From the NCBI RefSeq assembly GCF_002278075.1, contig NZ_CP022989.1, positions 1,426,001 to 1,490,000 on the forward strand: a stretch of 64,000 nt of DNA. Direction: 5' to 3'. Within the stretch, counting starts at the first letter, position 1; each line of letters starts with the position of its first letter. This document shows positions 7,929 through 16,855 of the stretch, one piece after another. The stretch comes from Paraburkholderia aromaticivorans (GTDB lineage: Bacteria > Pseudomonadota > Gammaproteobacteria > Burkholderiales > Burkholderiaceae). The position numbers and the translations under genes were made by a program. The notes under the pieces are model-generated. The model made no database searches, was not told the origin of the DNA, and was given only the letters and a program-made list of their open reading frames with translations.

Positions 7929-8753
7929 TCAGAACTTGTACGAGACGGCCAGGAAGGAAATGATCGGATCGGCCTTCAGGTCGGCCTTCGACACACCCAG
8001 CTCCGTCCCGTCTGCCGCCTTGATGATGACCGACGAGGTCGTCTTCAGCGGGATGTAGGTGACCGACGCCACGAGGCCCCAGTGATCGGTGATGTTGTAC
8101 GCGAGCCCGGCGTTGAACACCGGCGCCCACGACGAGGATGCCTTTGCCGACACCTGCGTCTGCCCCGGCTTGCCCGCGCCGGCGGCCAGCACCGCGCCGA
8201 GATTGTTCTGCGTCGACTGGATGAAATTCTGGCTCAACTGAATGTCGGAGAACCAGTTGTACGACACGCCGATGCCGACAAACGGCCGGAAATGTGCCGT
8301 CGGCGCATTGAAGTAGTACTGGAACAGCAGCGCCGGACTCCACTGGCGTACGCTCTTGACGATCGGATTGGCCTGCGGATCGCCGAGATCCTGCTGGCCG
8401 AGCGCGCCGGCCGGTCCCGGCGGTTTGATGACGCCGTGCCCGTAGATTTTGAACACCGGCGGCACGCCTGCCACCGTCGTCACGGCAATGTGATCGGTCA
8501 GGTAATGGCTGAACACCAGACCGACCGTATCGGCGCTACCCGTCGACAAGCCCGTGCCGGGCGACGTGAACGAACTCGGCAGACGCAGCGGTGTGTTGAT
8601 CGGCGTCGGCGCGACATTGGTGGTGAGCGGCGTGCTCGAATCCTGCGGCATCACGTGAAACCAGCCGAGCACCGCGACGTTGTCGCCCGCATGCTGGGCG
8701 TGCGCGCTGGCGCACAGGCCGGCGGCCAGTAAGGCGAAACAGATTCTTTTCAT
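7929..8753 (-). CDS. OmpW-family outer-membrane protein
   Basis: The product is 274 residues with a Sec signal peptide (MKRICFALLAAGLCASAHAQ, cut after AHA). The mature part has alternating beta-strand pattern, motifs such as FRPFVGIGVSYNWFSD near residue 145 and LAYNITDHWGLVASVTYIPL near 215, and ends in SYKF with the terminal Phe needed for outer-membrane insertion. OmpW proteins are eight-stranded barrels that carry small hydrophobic molecules. The start at 8753 is preceded by a near-perfect AGGAGG ribosome site. The central insert (residues 35-70), rich in Thr, Pro and Ser, is longer than in typical OmpW. Confidence 0.85.
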   Translation of the reverse strand: MKRICFALLAAGLCASAHAQHAGDNVAVLGWFHVMPQDSSTPLTTNVAPTPINTPLRLPSSFTSPGTGLSTGSADTVGLVFSHYLTDHIAVTTVAGVPPVFKIYGHGVIKPPGPAGALGQQDLGDPQANPIVKSVRQWSPALLFQYYFNAPTAHFRPFVGIGVSYNWFSDIQLSQNFIQSTQNNLGAVLAAGAGKPGQTQVSAKASSSWAPVFNAGLAYNITDHWGLVASVTYIPLKTTSSVIIKAADGTELGVSKADLKADPIISFLAVSYKF

Positions 8754-8925
8754 GATGTTCCTCCTGAGGCGCGCGAGAAGCTCATCGCGCGCGGCAAGCG
8801 GCGGCAGATCGGCGACCTTGCCGGTGCGCTGCATGTTCGTTGGGCGCCGGCTGCCGCGCCTTGGCGCGGCGCGGCAGCCGGAACGCGACCGCCACGTTGC
8901 AAAGTGGCGGCGCGTGTGGCGCCCA

Positions 8926-10170
8926 TTACTGGACGAAGGCGCCGATCGTGAAGTACGGCGAGGCCGCGGTGGTCAGATCGAGGTAGCCGAACACACCGCC
9001 CGTGAAGATCATCTTTCCGGTCGGCGTCGTGCCCGTCGATGCGCCCACATGCGTCGTCGTCGCCACGCCCGGCACGGCTTGCGTGAAGTCCAGATTCAGC
9101 GCCGTTGCAAGCGACGCCTGCGAGGCGTTGAACGGATCGAGCAGCGTGGCCTCGGTGCCTTCGAGCGCGGTGGTGCGGTAGTCGAACTGGCTATCCACGC
9201 CGATGTACTCGCCGTTTTGCGAGTTCACGGTGATCGCGCTTTGCGGCGCCAGAATCGAGATGCCCGACTCGTCGTCGGCGTACGGTCCGAGCGCGCCGTT
9301 TTGCGGCACGGTCACCGACGAGTTCGCCGCGCCGGTTCGCACCAGAATCGGCACCAACTGGTTACGCAGCTTGCCGACGATCATGTAGCCGCGCGCATGC
9401 GGGGTCGTCGAGAGCGTGGGCTTCGCCTGGCCGAGGAAGTTGTTGGTCTGGAACGCGCCGCTGCCGTCCGCCGACTGCGCGAAGTTGCCACCGGGCTGCT
9501 GACACTTGCCCGCGTTGATGCCGGAGTTGTCGCACTCGGTCCACGTGCCGTCCGCGTTGATCGTGATCTTCGAGTCGACCGCGACCGGCGCGAAGTTCTG
9601 CGACGGCACCTGGTGATAGCCGAGCTGGTTGTATGTGCCGGCCACATTCGCAAGATTCGTTTCAATCGACGAGAAGCCGATGAACGGGTAGTACGGGAAC
9701 TTGGTGTCCGGCACTGCGCCTACGCCGAGAATCCCGCCGAACGAAATTTCCGCGCCCGGGATCGTGCCGCCCGCCACTCCTTCGCCGACAAAAATCCGCG
9801 CCGGACGATTCGGGTCGAGACTCGCGCCGTTCAGTCGGAACGCGCACTGGTTGAGTTTGTTGGTCGGCAGCAGGGTTTCCTGGGTCAGCGTGCCGCTCGC
9901 CGATTGCCCGGCGCGCGTCGGGGCGACAGTGCCAGTGGTGGCCGGAATCGGCGATTCGATATAGTTGACCTGCCAGGTCATCTTGGTCGTATCGAGCTGC
10001 AGCTTGACCAGTTCACCGTCACCGCCGCCGCCCGTGAATACCGTGCCGTAGTCCAGCGAGGCCGGACACAGACGCACTTCCGTCACGGGCCCGTCGCCGC
10101 CACCGCCGCCACCGCACGCCCCCAGCAACGGTGCTGCAAGAGCGAGCACCGAAAGGACTCTCCATTTCAT
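8926..10170 (-). CDS. DUF2957 lipoprotein, copy 1
   Basis: The product is 414 residues. The N-terminus is a lipoprotein signal peptide with lipobox LGAC followed by six glycines, a common outer-membrane sorting linker. The body is rich in Gly, Thr, Asn and Ser and probably beta-structured, with motifs GVGAVPDTKFPYYPFIGF and ADDESGISILAP that recur in the next gene. It belongs to DUF2957, which I know mainly from Burkholderiaceae; the function is unknown. The start at 10170 is used because it begins the signal peptide. The gene lies 97 bases downstream of its paralogue in the same orientation, probably as one transcript. Confidence 0.75.
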   Translation of the reverse strand: MKWRVLSVLALAAPLLGACGGGGGGDGPVTEVRLCPASLDYGTVFTGGGGDGELVKLQLDTTKMTWQVNYIESPIPATTGTVAPTRAGQSASGTLTQETLLPTNKLNQCAFRLNGASLDPNRPARIFVGEGVAGGTIPGAEISFGGILGVGAVPDTKFPYYPFIGFSSIETNLANVAGTYNQLGYHQVPSQNFAPVAVDSKITINADGTWTECDNSGINAGKCQQPGGNFAQSADGSGAFQTNNFLGQAKPTLSTTPHARGYMIVGKLRNQLVPILVRTGAANSSVTVPQNGALGPYADDESGISILAPQSAITVNSQNGEYIGVDSQFDYRTTALEGTEATLLDPFNASQASLATALNLDFTQAVPGVATTTHVGASTGTTPTGKMIFTGGVFGYLDLTTAASPYFTIGAFVQ

Positions 10171-10267
10171 ACCGCCTCCAGAATTTTTTCGTTGTGTGTG
10201 GCCGGCTCCCGGTCCAGCCACCTGCTTTATTGATGTCTCGCCCTGCGAACTGCCGGTCCCTTGTGAC

Positions 10268-11701
10268 TCACTTGCTGATTTGCGCGCCGATGCCGAAATA
10301 AGGGGCGCTCGACGCCGTGCTGCTGAGCTGCGACGTCGGCGCTACGCCGCCATTGACGGTCCCTTGAATCTCGATCGCATACAGCCCGCCGGAAGCGATC
10401 GCGAGACCGGTCTGGCCGTTCGCCTGCCGCACGCCGACCAGGCCGGGGCTCGGCAGGCCGTAGCCCAGACCGAAACCGTCTTCCGCCGCGGAAGTCGAAG
10501 GGTTGATGAACGTGCCGACGCCGCCCTGGATCAATGCCGCCGTGTACTTGAAGTTGGAGTCGGCGCCCACGTAGCCGCCGTCGAATCCGCCGGATGCCAG
10601 CGGCGTCGCCGCGGCGAGCATCGCGATGCCGGACTCGTCGTCGACCTTGGCGTCGGCGTGCAGCAATGCCGGCGTGCCCAGGTTCACGGAGCCCGTGCGA
10701 ATCACGAGCGGCACCGTCGCACCGTTGATCTGGCCGAGAATCATGTGCGCCTGCGCGGACAGGCCGCTCGGCTGGTTCAGCGGCGGCAGCTTGAGCTGGG
10801 TGCCGATCTGCGGCGCTTTCTGGCTGTCGAAGTAACCACTGCCGTTGACGGTCCACGCCGTACCCGTCGTCAGACAGCCGCTCGCGCTCGGCGTAAAGGC
10901 CGCGTTAGCCGGATTGGAACCCGTGCAGCTGCCGGCCGCGTCGAAGGTTTCGACCGTGTTGGTGGCGGTCGCCGCGTACGAACCGGACGGCACCAGGTGA
11001 TACAGCAGACCGTTGTAGGTGCCGGCCAGCTTGGTGAGGTCGGTCGTCGTGCTGGCGAAACCGAGGAACGGATAGAAATCGAAGTGCCGGTTCGGCACCG
11101 CGCCGACGTGATCGATGATGCCGGGAATGATGGTCAGGCCGTCGTATTCGACGGTCGCGCCCGGAATGCCGCCGCCGGCCACGCCCTGGCCGACCAGAAT
11201 CATCGGCGGGTTCGGGTTGTTGACGAAGTCGGGCGTCGTGTAAGTCGAGCCGTTGGCGGGCGCGGTGCCGGTGCCTTTGCCGAGAATGAACGCGCAACGG
11301 GTTTGCTCCGCGGTCGGCAGCATGCCGGTCGGCGGATGAATCACCGCACCGGTGATCTGCGTGCCTTCGCGGGTGATCGTGACGTCGGCGCTGGTGAGCG
11401 GGATCGGCGACTTGAGCCACTTCAGCGTGTAGGTCATCGCTGTGGCGTCGATGTTCAGCTGCACGACTTCGCCGCTACCCGCCCCGCCCAGGAAGGTGCT
11501 CTTGACGATGTCCGCGGTGGCGGGACACAACGCCGCCGCGCCGGCGCCCGAAGCCGGCGGACCTTGCACGCCGCAACTCGCGCCCGAGCATTGCGTGGGG
11601 TTGACCGGGCCTGGATTGTCGGCCTTGCCGCCGCCGCAGGCGATCAGAAATGGGGCGGTGGCAATGGCCATCGCCAGGCCTCGAGTAATGGCGTGCGACA
11701 T
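10268..11701 (-). CDS. DUF2957 lipoprotein, copy 2
   Basis: The product is 477 residues, a paralogue of the gene at 8926. Shared landmarks are GVGAVPNxxF...YPFxGF in place of copy 1's GVGAVPDTKFPYYPFIGF, the GQGVAGGGIPGA / GEGVAGGTIPGA pair, the DDESGI segment, and a C-terminus ending in a PYFGIGAQI-like strand. The lipobox is LIAC. A longer N-terminal linker carries two extra Cys (QCSGASCG). The ATG at 11701 is chosen over one six codons earlier because AAGGGAG lies just upstream. It is the first gene of the pair. Function unknown; surface exposure is likely by analogy with Gly-rich lipoproteins. Confidence 0.75.
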   Translation of the reverse strand: MSHAITRGLAMAIATAPFLIACGGGKADNPGPVNPTQCSGASCGVQGPPASGAGAAALCPATADIVKSTFLGGAGSGEVVQLNIDATAMTYTLKWLKSPIPLTSADVTITREGTQITGAVIHPPTGMLPTAEQTRCAFILGKGTGTAPANGSTYTTPDFVNNPNPPMILVGQGVAGGGIPGATVEYDGLTIIPGIIDHVGAVPNRHFDFYPFLGFASTTTDLTKLAGTYNGLLYHLVPSGSYAATATNTVETFDAAGSCTGSNPANAAFTPSASGCLTTGTAWTVNGSGYFDSQKAPQIGTQLKLPPLNQPSGLSAQAHMILGQINGATVPLVIRTGSVNLGTPALLHADAKVDDESGIAMLAAATPLASGGFDGGYVGADSNFKYTAALIQGGVGTFINPSTSAAEDGFGLGYGLPSPGLVGVRQANGQTGLAIASGGLYAIEIQGTVNGGVAPTSQLSSTASSAPYFGIGAQISK

Positions 11702-12194
11702 GCTGCTGTCTCCCTTCATGTAATTGTGCGAGCTAATTTCGCTGCCCGGATAATTGCTGTCAATTGAATGAGCCGTCTAAAAAGACTGATTCAAACAGCG
11801 TGGTTATGGCCGGACGCGCACTGCGGGGACACGGACGGTCCTTTTAAACAAAAAATGATTTTTCGGGTTGGCGCCGGCGCTGTTGCTGGGCCGCACTGCC
11901 TTGCCAGGCAAGCCTTACAGCAAAATGGCTCTATCATCTTCGAACGATCGTTCGCAAAAAAATCCGGAGTTTCCCTATGCGGAAAACTATGCAGCGGACA
12001 TGGTTCTCAGGAATGAATTACCGGCCCTTCGTTGAGAAGTCCGATTTTTATTTTTTAAGTAATGCGGGCTACTACCGATTAACTATCGGGAAATTGGAAT
12101 TAAGATTGGCGGCTTTTAAAACAAAAAGGCCGATCCTGGTGGATCGGCCTTTCAATTGATTGACGGCGAATTACCGGTGCTTTCGCTCGCTTGA
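11702..12194. other. Gene-free region with a perfect palindrome
   Basis: I see no supported gene in these 490 bases. A perfect 14-bp palindrome, cgaacgatcgttcg, lies at 11941-11954 and looks like a TetR-type operator. A 60-codon frame starting with ATG at 11977, with a GGAG upstream, runs into the argC terminator and shows no family resemblance, so it is not called. The stretch from 12000 to 12125 is AT-rich. It may be the remnant of a lost regulated gene. Confidence 0.4.
12121..12152 (-). terminator. Rho-independent terminator after argC
   Basis: A 12-bp stem aaaggccgatcc/ggatcggccttt with a four-base loop; on the minus strand it is followed by TTTTTGT. It is 43 bases beyond the argC stop. 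Confidence 0.85.
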
Positions 12195-13142
12195 TCAGCG
12201 TTTCAAGCCGCTCTCTTCGTTGGCGCCGATTGCGAGGTTCATGCACTGGATGGCCGCGCCCGATGCGCCTTTGCCCAGGTTGTCCAGGCGCGCGACCGTC
12301 ACGAAGCGTTCTTCGTTGCCGAACACGAACAGGTCGACGCGGTTGGTGTCGTTGTTCGCCTGCACGTCGAAGAAGCCGCTGTCGAGGTTCGCTTCGGCGT
12401 CGAACGGCGCAACGTGGACGAAGGCCTCGCCCGCGTAGTATTCGGCGAACAGCGCTTGCACGTCTTGCGGCGCGGCCTTCTTCGCCAGCTGATTCGGCGA
12501 AAAGAAGGTGGTGACCGCGAGCCCCTTGTAGAAGTCGCCGACGATCGGCGTGAAGACCGGCGCCGACTTCAGGCCCGTATGCGCGGCCATTTCCGGCAGA
12601 TGCTTGTGGGTCAGACCGAGCGCGTACGGACGCGGGCTCTTGAGCCTGTCGTTGCCGCCGGCTTCGTAGTCGGCAATCATTTTCTTGCCGCCGCCGCTGT
12701 AGCCGGTAATCGAGTAGGCGTGCGCGGCGAACTCGGGCGCCACCACGCCTGCTTCGACCAGCGGACGCATGGCGAGCACGAAGGCCGACGCATGGCAGCC
12801 CGGCACGGCAATACGCTTCGCCGTGCGCAGACGCTCGCGTTGCGAGCGGGCCAGTTCGGGCAGGCCGTAAGCCCAATCGGCGGAAGTGCGGAACGCGGTG
12901 CTGGCATCGATCAGCACGGTGCGGTCGTTTTCCACCAGCGAAGCGGATTCGCGCGAGGCGACATCGGGCAGGCACAGGAACGTGACGTCCGACGCGTTGA
13001 TGAGACGACGGCGCTCTTCGAGGTCCTTGCGCTTCGCTTCTTCGATACGCAGGATCTCAACGTCGGCGCGTTGCGACAGGTATTCGAAAATCTTCAGGCC
13101 GGTCGTGCCTTCCTGTCCGTCGACAAAAACTTTCGTGCTCAT
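12195..13142 (-). CDS. argC: N-acetyl-gamma-glutamyl-phosphate reductase, type 2
   Basis: ArgC reduces N-acetylglutamyl phosphate to the semialdehyde with NADPH, the third step of arginine synthesis. The product is 315 residues, the short type 2 form rather than the roughly 340-residue type 1. It starts with the nucleotide-binding segment [11 protein letters not shown], and the catalytic cysteine is Cys116 in [16 protein letters not shown] near residue 195 holds the conserved histidine region. The ATG at 13142 is chosen because it begins the Rossmann strand; the frame is open further upstream without support. No other arg genes are adjacent, which is usual for dispersed arg genes in this group. 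Confidence 0.95.
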   Translation of the reverse strand: MSTKVFVDGQEGTTGLKIFEYLSQRADVEILRIEEAKRKDLEERRRLINASDVTFLCLPDVASRESASLVENDRTVLIDASTAFRTSADWAYGLPELARSQRERLRTAKRIAVPGCHASAFVLAMRPLVEAGVVAPEFAAHAYSITGYSGGGKKMIADYEAGGNDRLKSPRPYALGLTHKHLPEMAAHTGLKSAPVFTPIVGDFYKGLAVTTFFSPNQLAKKAAPQDVQALFAEYYAGEAFVHVAPFDAEANLDSGFFDVQANNDTNRVDLFVFGNEERFVTVARLDNLGKGASGAAIQCMNLAIGANEESGLKR

Positions 13143-13326
13143 CTCGATCTCACTGGCTTGCTGGAAACGGGGCGCGACGCCGCGCCGGAACGCTATTTTA
13201 AGACCTGATTGCGCCCGACGTGCAAAAGGGGTGAAAAAACGACGATGCACGTCGAACATGACATCGACGTGACCCGTTATGCGACAGATGCATGCCGATG
13301 CCGGCCAGATCGCGGCAAGCCGTGCA

Positions 13327-13899
13327 TTAGCGGGCTGCGGCGATCCAGCGCGCCGTGACGCCGGCTACGCGGGCGCCGAACAGCCGCGCCGTTTCCAGAT
13401 CGCCGAGAGGCGGTGCCTCTTCGGGCGACGCGTCGGCCGGCGACTGCGTGAGCAGGCCGGTAAAGCCGCCCACGTAGTTCAGGTCGTTGCGGGTCGCCGC
13501 CTTGGTGTTCGACGGCATCATGCCGGTGCCCGCCCAGATCATGCTGTGTTGCATGGCCAGCGTGACGAAGTACTGGATCGTCGAGAATTTGTCGCCGTTC
13601 ATGGTCGCGGAGTTGGTGAAGCCGGCTGCGATCTTGTCTTTCCACGTTTGGCCGAACCATGGCTTCGAACTCGCGTCGGCGAACTTCTTGAAGTCGGCGG
13701 ACGGGCCGCCCATGTAGGTCGGCGCACCGAAGATGATGGCGTCGGCCGCGGCCAGTTCGGCCCAGGCCGCCTCGTCGATCTCGCCGACCGGTATCAGCTT
13801 TGCATTCGCGCCGGCTTCGACGGTGCCTGCCAGCACGGCCTCAGCGACTTTTTTCGTGTGGCCGTAGCCGCTGTGATAAACGATGACGATCTTCGACAT
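13327..13899 (-). CDS. WrbA-like flavodoxin-fold NAD(P)H:quinone oxidoreductase
   Basis: The product is 190 residues, flavodoxin fold. The FMN phosphate loop is HSGYGHT (residues 9-15), [17 protein letters not shown] near residue 58 is the second FMN loop, and [11 protein letters not shown] near 93 is the third, all as in WrbA and related NAD(P)H quinone reductases. Members reduce quinones by two electrons and protect against oxidative stress in the cytoplasm. GGAGAG precedes the ATG. It is somewhat shorter than E. coli WrbA (198), so I do not assign the symbol. It is a single-gene unit as far as can be seen. Confidence 0.85.
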   Translation of the reverse strand: MSKIVIVYHSGYGHTKKVAEAVLAGTVEAGANAKLIPVGEIDEAAWAELAAADAIIFGAPTYMGGPSADFKKFADASSKPWFGQTWKDKIAAGFTNSATMNGDKFSTIQYFVTLAMQHSMIWAGTGMMPSNTKAATRNDLNYVGGFTGLLTQSPADASPEEAPPLGDLETARLFGARVAGVTARWIAAAR

Positions 13900-14131
13900 G
13901 GCACTCTCCAGCAAAATGAAAGAGAAAGGGTGAGGCACGGCAATGGTGCGTAGTTGTATCGGCGCTGCGTCGGCAAGCATGACGCTCGGCGCTTCGCCGC
14001 ACATTAGCGTGCACGGATGACAGAATTTCCGCGCGGGTGGCAATGCGCCGCAACATGACGCAAGCGGTGCGCCAAGGTGAGCGCTGGAGGGCGCCCAGGC
14101 GCCGCGGTTGCGCGCGCGGCAATGGGCGGGC

Positions 14132-14734
14132 CTAGCGCCCGTAATTGACCACGAGCCGCGCACTGCCGAGTGTGGCGGTGCTGATCTCGTGGTCGAACAT
14201 CAGCGCGGGGCGGCCTTGCGCGAGACGCAAGTCGGCGCTGCTGAGCGCATAAACAGTGATGATGTAGCGATGGGGTTTGCCCGGCGGTGGACACGGGCCG
14301 CCATAGCCGTCGGTATCGAAGTCATTGCGCGCTTCGACCGCGCCCAGTTTGCTGAGGAACCCGGAAGAACTCGCATTCTCCGGCAAGCTGCCGACCGTAG
14401 CGGGAATGCCCGCAACCGACCAATGCCACCATCCGCGCCCGGGCGCGTCCTGATCGAACATGGTGATCGCAAAGCTGCGCGTGCCGGGCGGCGCGTCGTG
14501 CCAGGAAAGTTGTGGCGAGCGGTTGGCGCCTTTGCAGTCGCCCTGATTGAAAACCTGAGCGGCCTGAACCGTGCCGCCCGTATGAAAGCTCGCACTGGTC
14601 AGCGCAAACGCACCCTCGGCGACCGCGTGAGGCCCATGCGCCGCCAATAGCGCGAGACCCAGCATGGCGCAGGAAAAAAACGGCAAACGGCGCAACGCTG
14701 AAGCATTCGAAACGACCTGGCAACGCGTGCGCAT
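14132..14734 (-). CDS. Secreted YbhB/YbcL-type PEBP protein
   Basis: The product is 200 residues with an N-terminal signal peptide (hydrophobic core FFSCAMLGLALLAA, cut near AVAEG). The rest is a phosphatidylethanolamine-binding-protein fold, with SPQLSWHDAPPGTRSFAITMFDQDAP near residue 73 and GGPCPPPGKPHRY near 145, both diagnostic of bacterial YbhB/YbcL proteins. The family is related to Raf kinase inhibitor protein; the bacterial role is unclear. Here it should be periplasmic. The gene has no apparent partner. Confidence 0.85.
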   Translation of the reverse strand: MRTRCQVVSNASALRRLPFFSCAMLGLALLAAHGPHAVAEGAFALTSASFHTGGTVQAAQVFNQGDCKGANRSPQLSWHDAPPGTRSFAITMFDQDAPGRGWWHWSVAGIPATVGSLPENASSSGFLSKLGAVEARNDFDTDGYGGPCPPPGKPHRYIITVYALSSADLRLAQGRPALMFDHEISTATLGSARLVVNYGR

Positions 14735-14999
14735 GTGCCGATTCTCCTAAGAGGGCGCGAGGCGTTGGCGCTCGCGAAAGTTATTGTCCCTATTTTGTGC
14801 CTCAAGGTCGGTCCAAGTCTAACATTAGCTCTGCTACGCACCATTGTTGCGCAGTCCGGTGGAATTTGCGGGCTGGAATCGGATATAGTCGGAGGAATCG
14901 TCCGCGCGAACGCAGGCCGCGTCCTCATCCGTTTACGTAATAGAAAACAAAGGCATGTCAGAAGTTCTGGAGAGTGGTTTATCTGTTGAGGGGAGGGCA

Positions 15000-15689
15000 A
15001 TGCAAGATCCAGTCAGGGTCGTGGTCGCTGACGACCATCCGGTTATTCTGTTCGGCGCCGAGCAGGCTTTGCTCAAGTTTCCCGGTCTGCAAGTGGTCGC
15101 GCGTGCGCGCCAGTCAACTGAATTGATCAAGGTGCTGCAAACCATTGCCTGCGACGTGCTTGTCACGGATCTGGCAATGCCGGGCGGCCAGTATGGCGAC
15201 GGCTTGCCGCTGATCGGCTATCTGCGCCGTAATTTCCCCAACCTTCCCATCGTCGTCCTGACGATGCTGGAGAATGCCGCGTTGCTGAAGCGGCTGAGCG
15301 AACTCGGCGTGACATCGGTCGTCAACAAGTCGGACGATCTGAGCCACATTGGACTCGCGGTGCAGCACGTTAGCCGCAACCTCGAGTACATGAGCCCGTC
15401 GGTGAAGGCGTCGTTAGATGCATTGCGCATGAATGCCAGCGGCAAGAACGACGAAGTCATGTTGTCCAAGCGCGAGCTGGAAGTGGTGCGTCTCTTCGTG
15501 TCCGGCATGACGATCAAGGAAATCTCCGAGCAACTGAACCGCAGCATCAAGACGATCAGTACACAGAAGAATACCGCCATGCGCAAACTCGGCATTGAGC
15601 GGGATTCCGAGTTGTTCCAGTACGCGCAAAGCAATGGCTTACTGAATTTATCGTCGCATTCAGCGGACTTATCAGGTGGGGTGTCTTAA
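15000..15689 (+). CDS. RcsB-type LuxR-family response regulator
   Basis: The product is 229 residues: a receiver domain (residues 5-125) with the acidic pair DDH at the start and the phosphoacceptor Asp57 in VTDLAMPG, then a LuxR-type helix-turn-helix (about 160-220) containing SKRELEVVRLFVSG and IKEISEQLNRSIKTISTQKN. The latter is strikingly like the RcsB recognition region. The start at 15000 has GAGG eight bases upstream; an ATG at 14955 is an alternative that would add 15 residues. No sensor kinase is next to it, so it is an orphan here. It probably responds to a phosphorelay kinase elsewhere. Confidence 0.88.
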   Translation: MQDPVRVVVADDHPVILFGAEQALLKFPGLQVVARARQSTELIKVLQTIACDVLVTDLAMPGGQYGDGLPLIGYLRRNFPNLPIVVLTMLENAALLKRLSELGVTSVVNKSDDLSHIGLAVQHVSRNLEYMSPSVKASLDALRMNASGKNDEVMLSKRELEVVRLFVSGMTIKEISEQLNRSIKTISTQKNTAMRKLGIERDSELFQYAQSNGLLNLSSHSADLSGGVS

Positions 15690-15719
15690 GGTCGCATACA
15701 TTTTCTAGGGCAAACATAG

Positions 15720-15757
15720 AAAAAGGGCGCCTGTCGATAAGACAGGCGCCCTTTTTT
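15720..15757. terminator. Bidirectional terminator between response regulator and pyrE
   Basis: A 14-bp stem aaaagggcgcctgtc/gacaggcgcccttttt with a five-base loop and T-runs on both strands lies between two convergent genes. Confidence 0.9.
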
Positions 15758-15783
15758 ATCCGATCCGCGCGAGGCGGCCAGGC

Positions 15784-16470
15784 TTATTGCGGGGTCGACG
15801 TTGCGCCACCGTGCGCGGCCGACCATTCAGCCGGTGCGTGCAGGAATTTTTCCACTTCGTCGAGCGTCTTGGTGTCGAAGTACTTGTTTTCCTTGGCGAC
15901 GCGCAACACGTCCCACCACGTGGCAAGCGCATGCAGATCGACGTCGATGTCTTTCAGCACCGACACGCTTTCCTTGAAGATGTTGTAGTGGAACAGCACG
16001 AAGCAATGATTCACCGTGGCGCCGGCGGTGCGCAGTGCGTTGATGAAGTTGATCTTGCTGCGGCTGTCCGTGGTCAGGTCTTCGACCAGCAGCACGCGCT
16101 GACCTTCGGTCAGCAGGCCTTCGATCTGCGCGTTACGGCCGAAACCCTTCGGCTTCTTGCGCACGTATTGCATCGGCACCATCAGGCGATCGGAGAGCCA
16201 TGCCGCGAACGGAATGCCCGCGGTTTCGCCACCGGCGACGGCGTCGATCTGCTCATAGCCGACGTCGCGCAGGATCGTGGTTTCGGCCATTTCCATCAGA
16301 CCGCGGCGCACGCGCGGATACGAGATCAGCTTGCGGCAATCGATATAAACCGGGCTCGCCCAGCCGGACGTGAAAATGTACGGTTTCTCCGCGTTGAAGT
16401 GCACTGCCTGTACTTCCAGCAGCATCTTGGCGGTCGTGTCGGAGATCGTCTGGCGATCGAAGCCTGTCAT
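15784..16470 (-). CDS. pyrE: Orotate phosphoribosyltransferase
   Basis: PyrE joins orotate to PRPP to form orotidine monophosphate in pyrimidine synthesis. The product is 228 residues. The PRPP-binding motif [14 protein letters not shown] is near residue 126, and the orotate/PRPP loop region [16 protein letters not shown] lies near 103. [14 protein letters not shown] near residue 34 is a family signature. The family is usually 210-225 residues, so length fits. A bidirectional terminator follows it. A 370-base stretch separates it from the divergent MFS gene. Confidence 0.95.
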   Translation of the reverse strand: MTGFDRQTISDTTAKMLLEVQAVHFNAEKPYIFTSGWASPVYIDCRKLISYPRVRRGLMEMAETTILRDVGYEQIDAVAGGETAGIPFAAWLSDRLMVPMQYVRKKPKGFGRNAQIEGLLTEGQRVLLVEDLTTDSRSKINFINALRTAGATVNHCFVLFHYNIFKESVSVLKDIDVDLHALATWWDVLRVAKENKYFDTKTLDEVEKFLHAPAEWSAAHGGATSTPQ

Positions 16471-16855
16471 GGGCGGATCCTTGGGTGTCAGCGGGGAGAA
16501 GCGGGCGCGAGGCCCGGTGGCGCAGCAAGCGGGGTATGCCGCACCATGTTGGGCGGCGCCTTGATAGGCAAATACGCAGCCGGTCAGCAGAGTGCGGGCC
16601 GGATTTTGCTACGCGCGCAGGCCGACATTTTACCCGAAATGAGCCTTTCGAGGAGGCCGTCGCGCCTGCGGGTGGCGAATGACGCGCGTAGCGGCCGTGC
16701 CGCGCAGGCTTAGCGGGCATCGAACGGATCCTCCGGCCGGGCGCTTTCGCTCGTGCTTTTTGGTTTGCTTGTGAGCAGCCAGGGGCGCCTTTACACTCAC
16801 GCGAATTTCTCGGGCGCTGGCCGCCGCCGCCCATCTGACCTACGGAATGCTTTCA
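16471..16855. promoter_or_regulatory. pyrE-MFS divergent region with a sigma-70 promoter
   Basis: The spacer holds no gene. For the plus-strand transporter, TTGTGA at 16769-16774 and TACACT at 16792-16797 are separated by exactly 17 bases, predicting a start near 16804 and a leader of about 50 bases. I could not identify a pyrE promoter with confidence. Confidence 0.5.

Noticed and set aside
8680..11767. Long plus-strand open frames (517 and 523 codons) opposite the DUF2957 genes
   Set aside because: The translated sequences are Arg-rich and repetitive; the minus-strand products carry signal peptides, lipoboxes and ribosome sites.
11977..12159. 60-codon frame downstream of the orphan palindrome
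   Set aside because: It runs into the argC terminator and shows no similarity to a known family, despite a GGAG upstream. Not enough support for a gene call.
12414..13208. 264-codon plus-strand open frame opposite argC
   Set aside because: It is antisense to argC with a shadow composition. The argC product has clear catalytic motifs.
16253..16834. 193-codon minus-strand frame upstream of pyrE
   Set aside because: It overlaps the pyrE start in another frame, is Arg/Pro/Ser-rich, and has no ribosome site.
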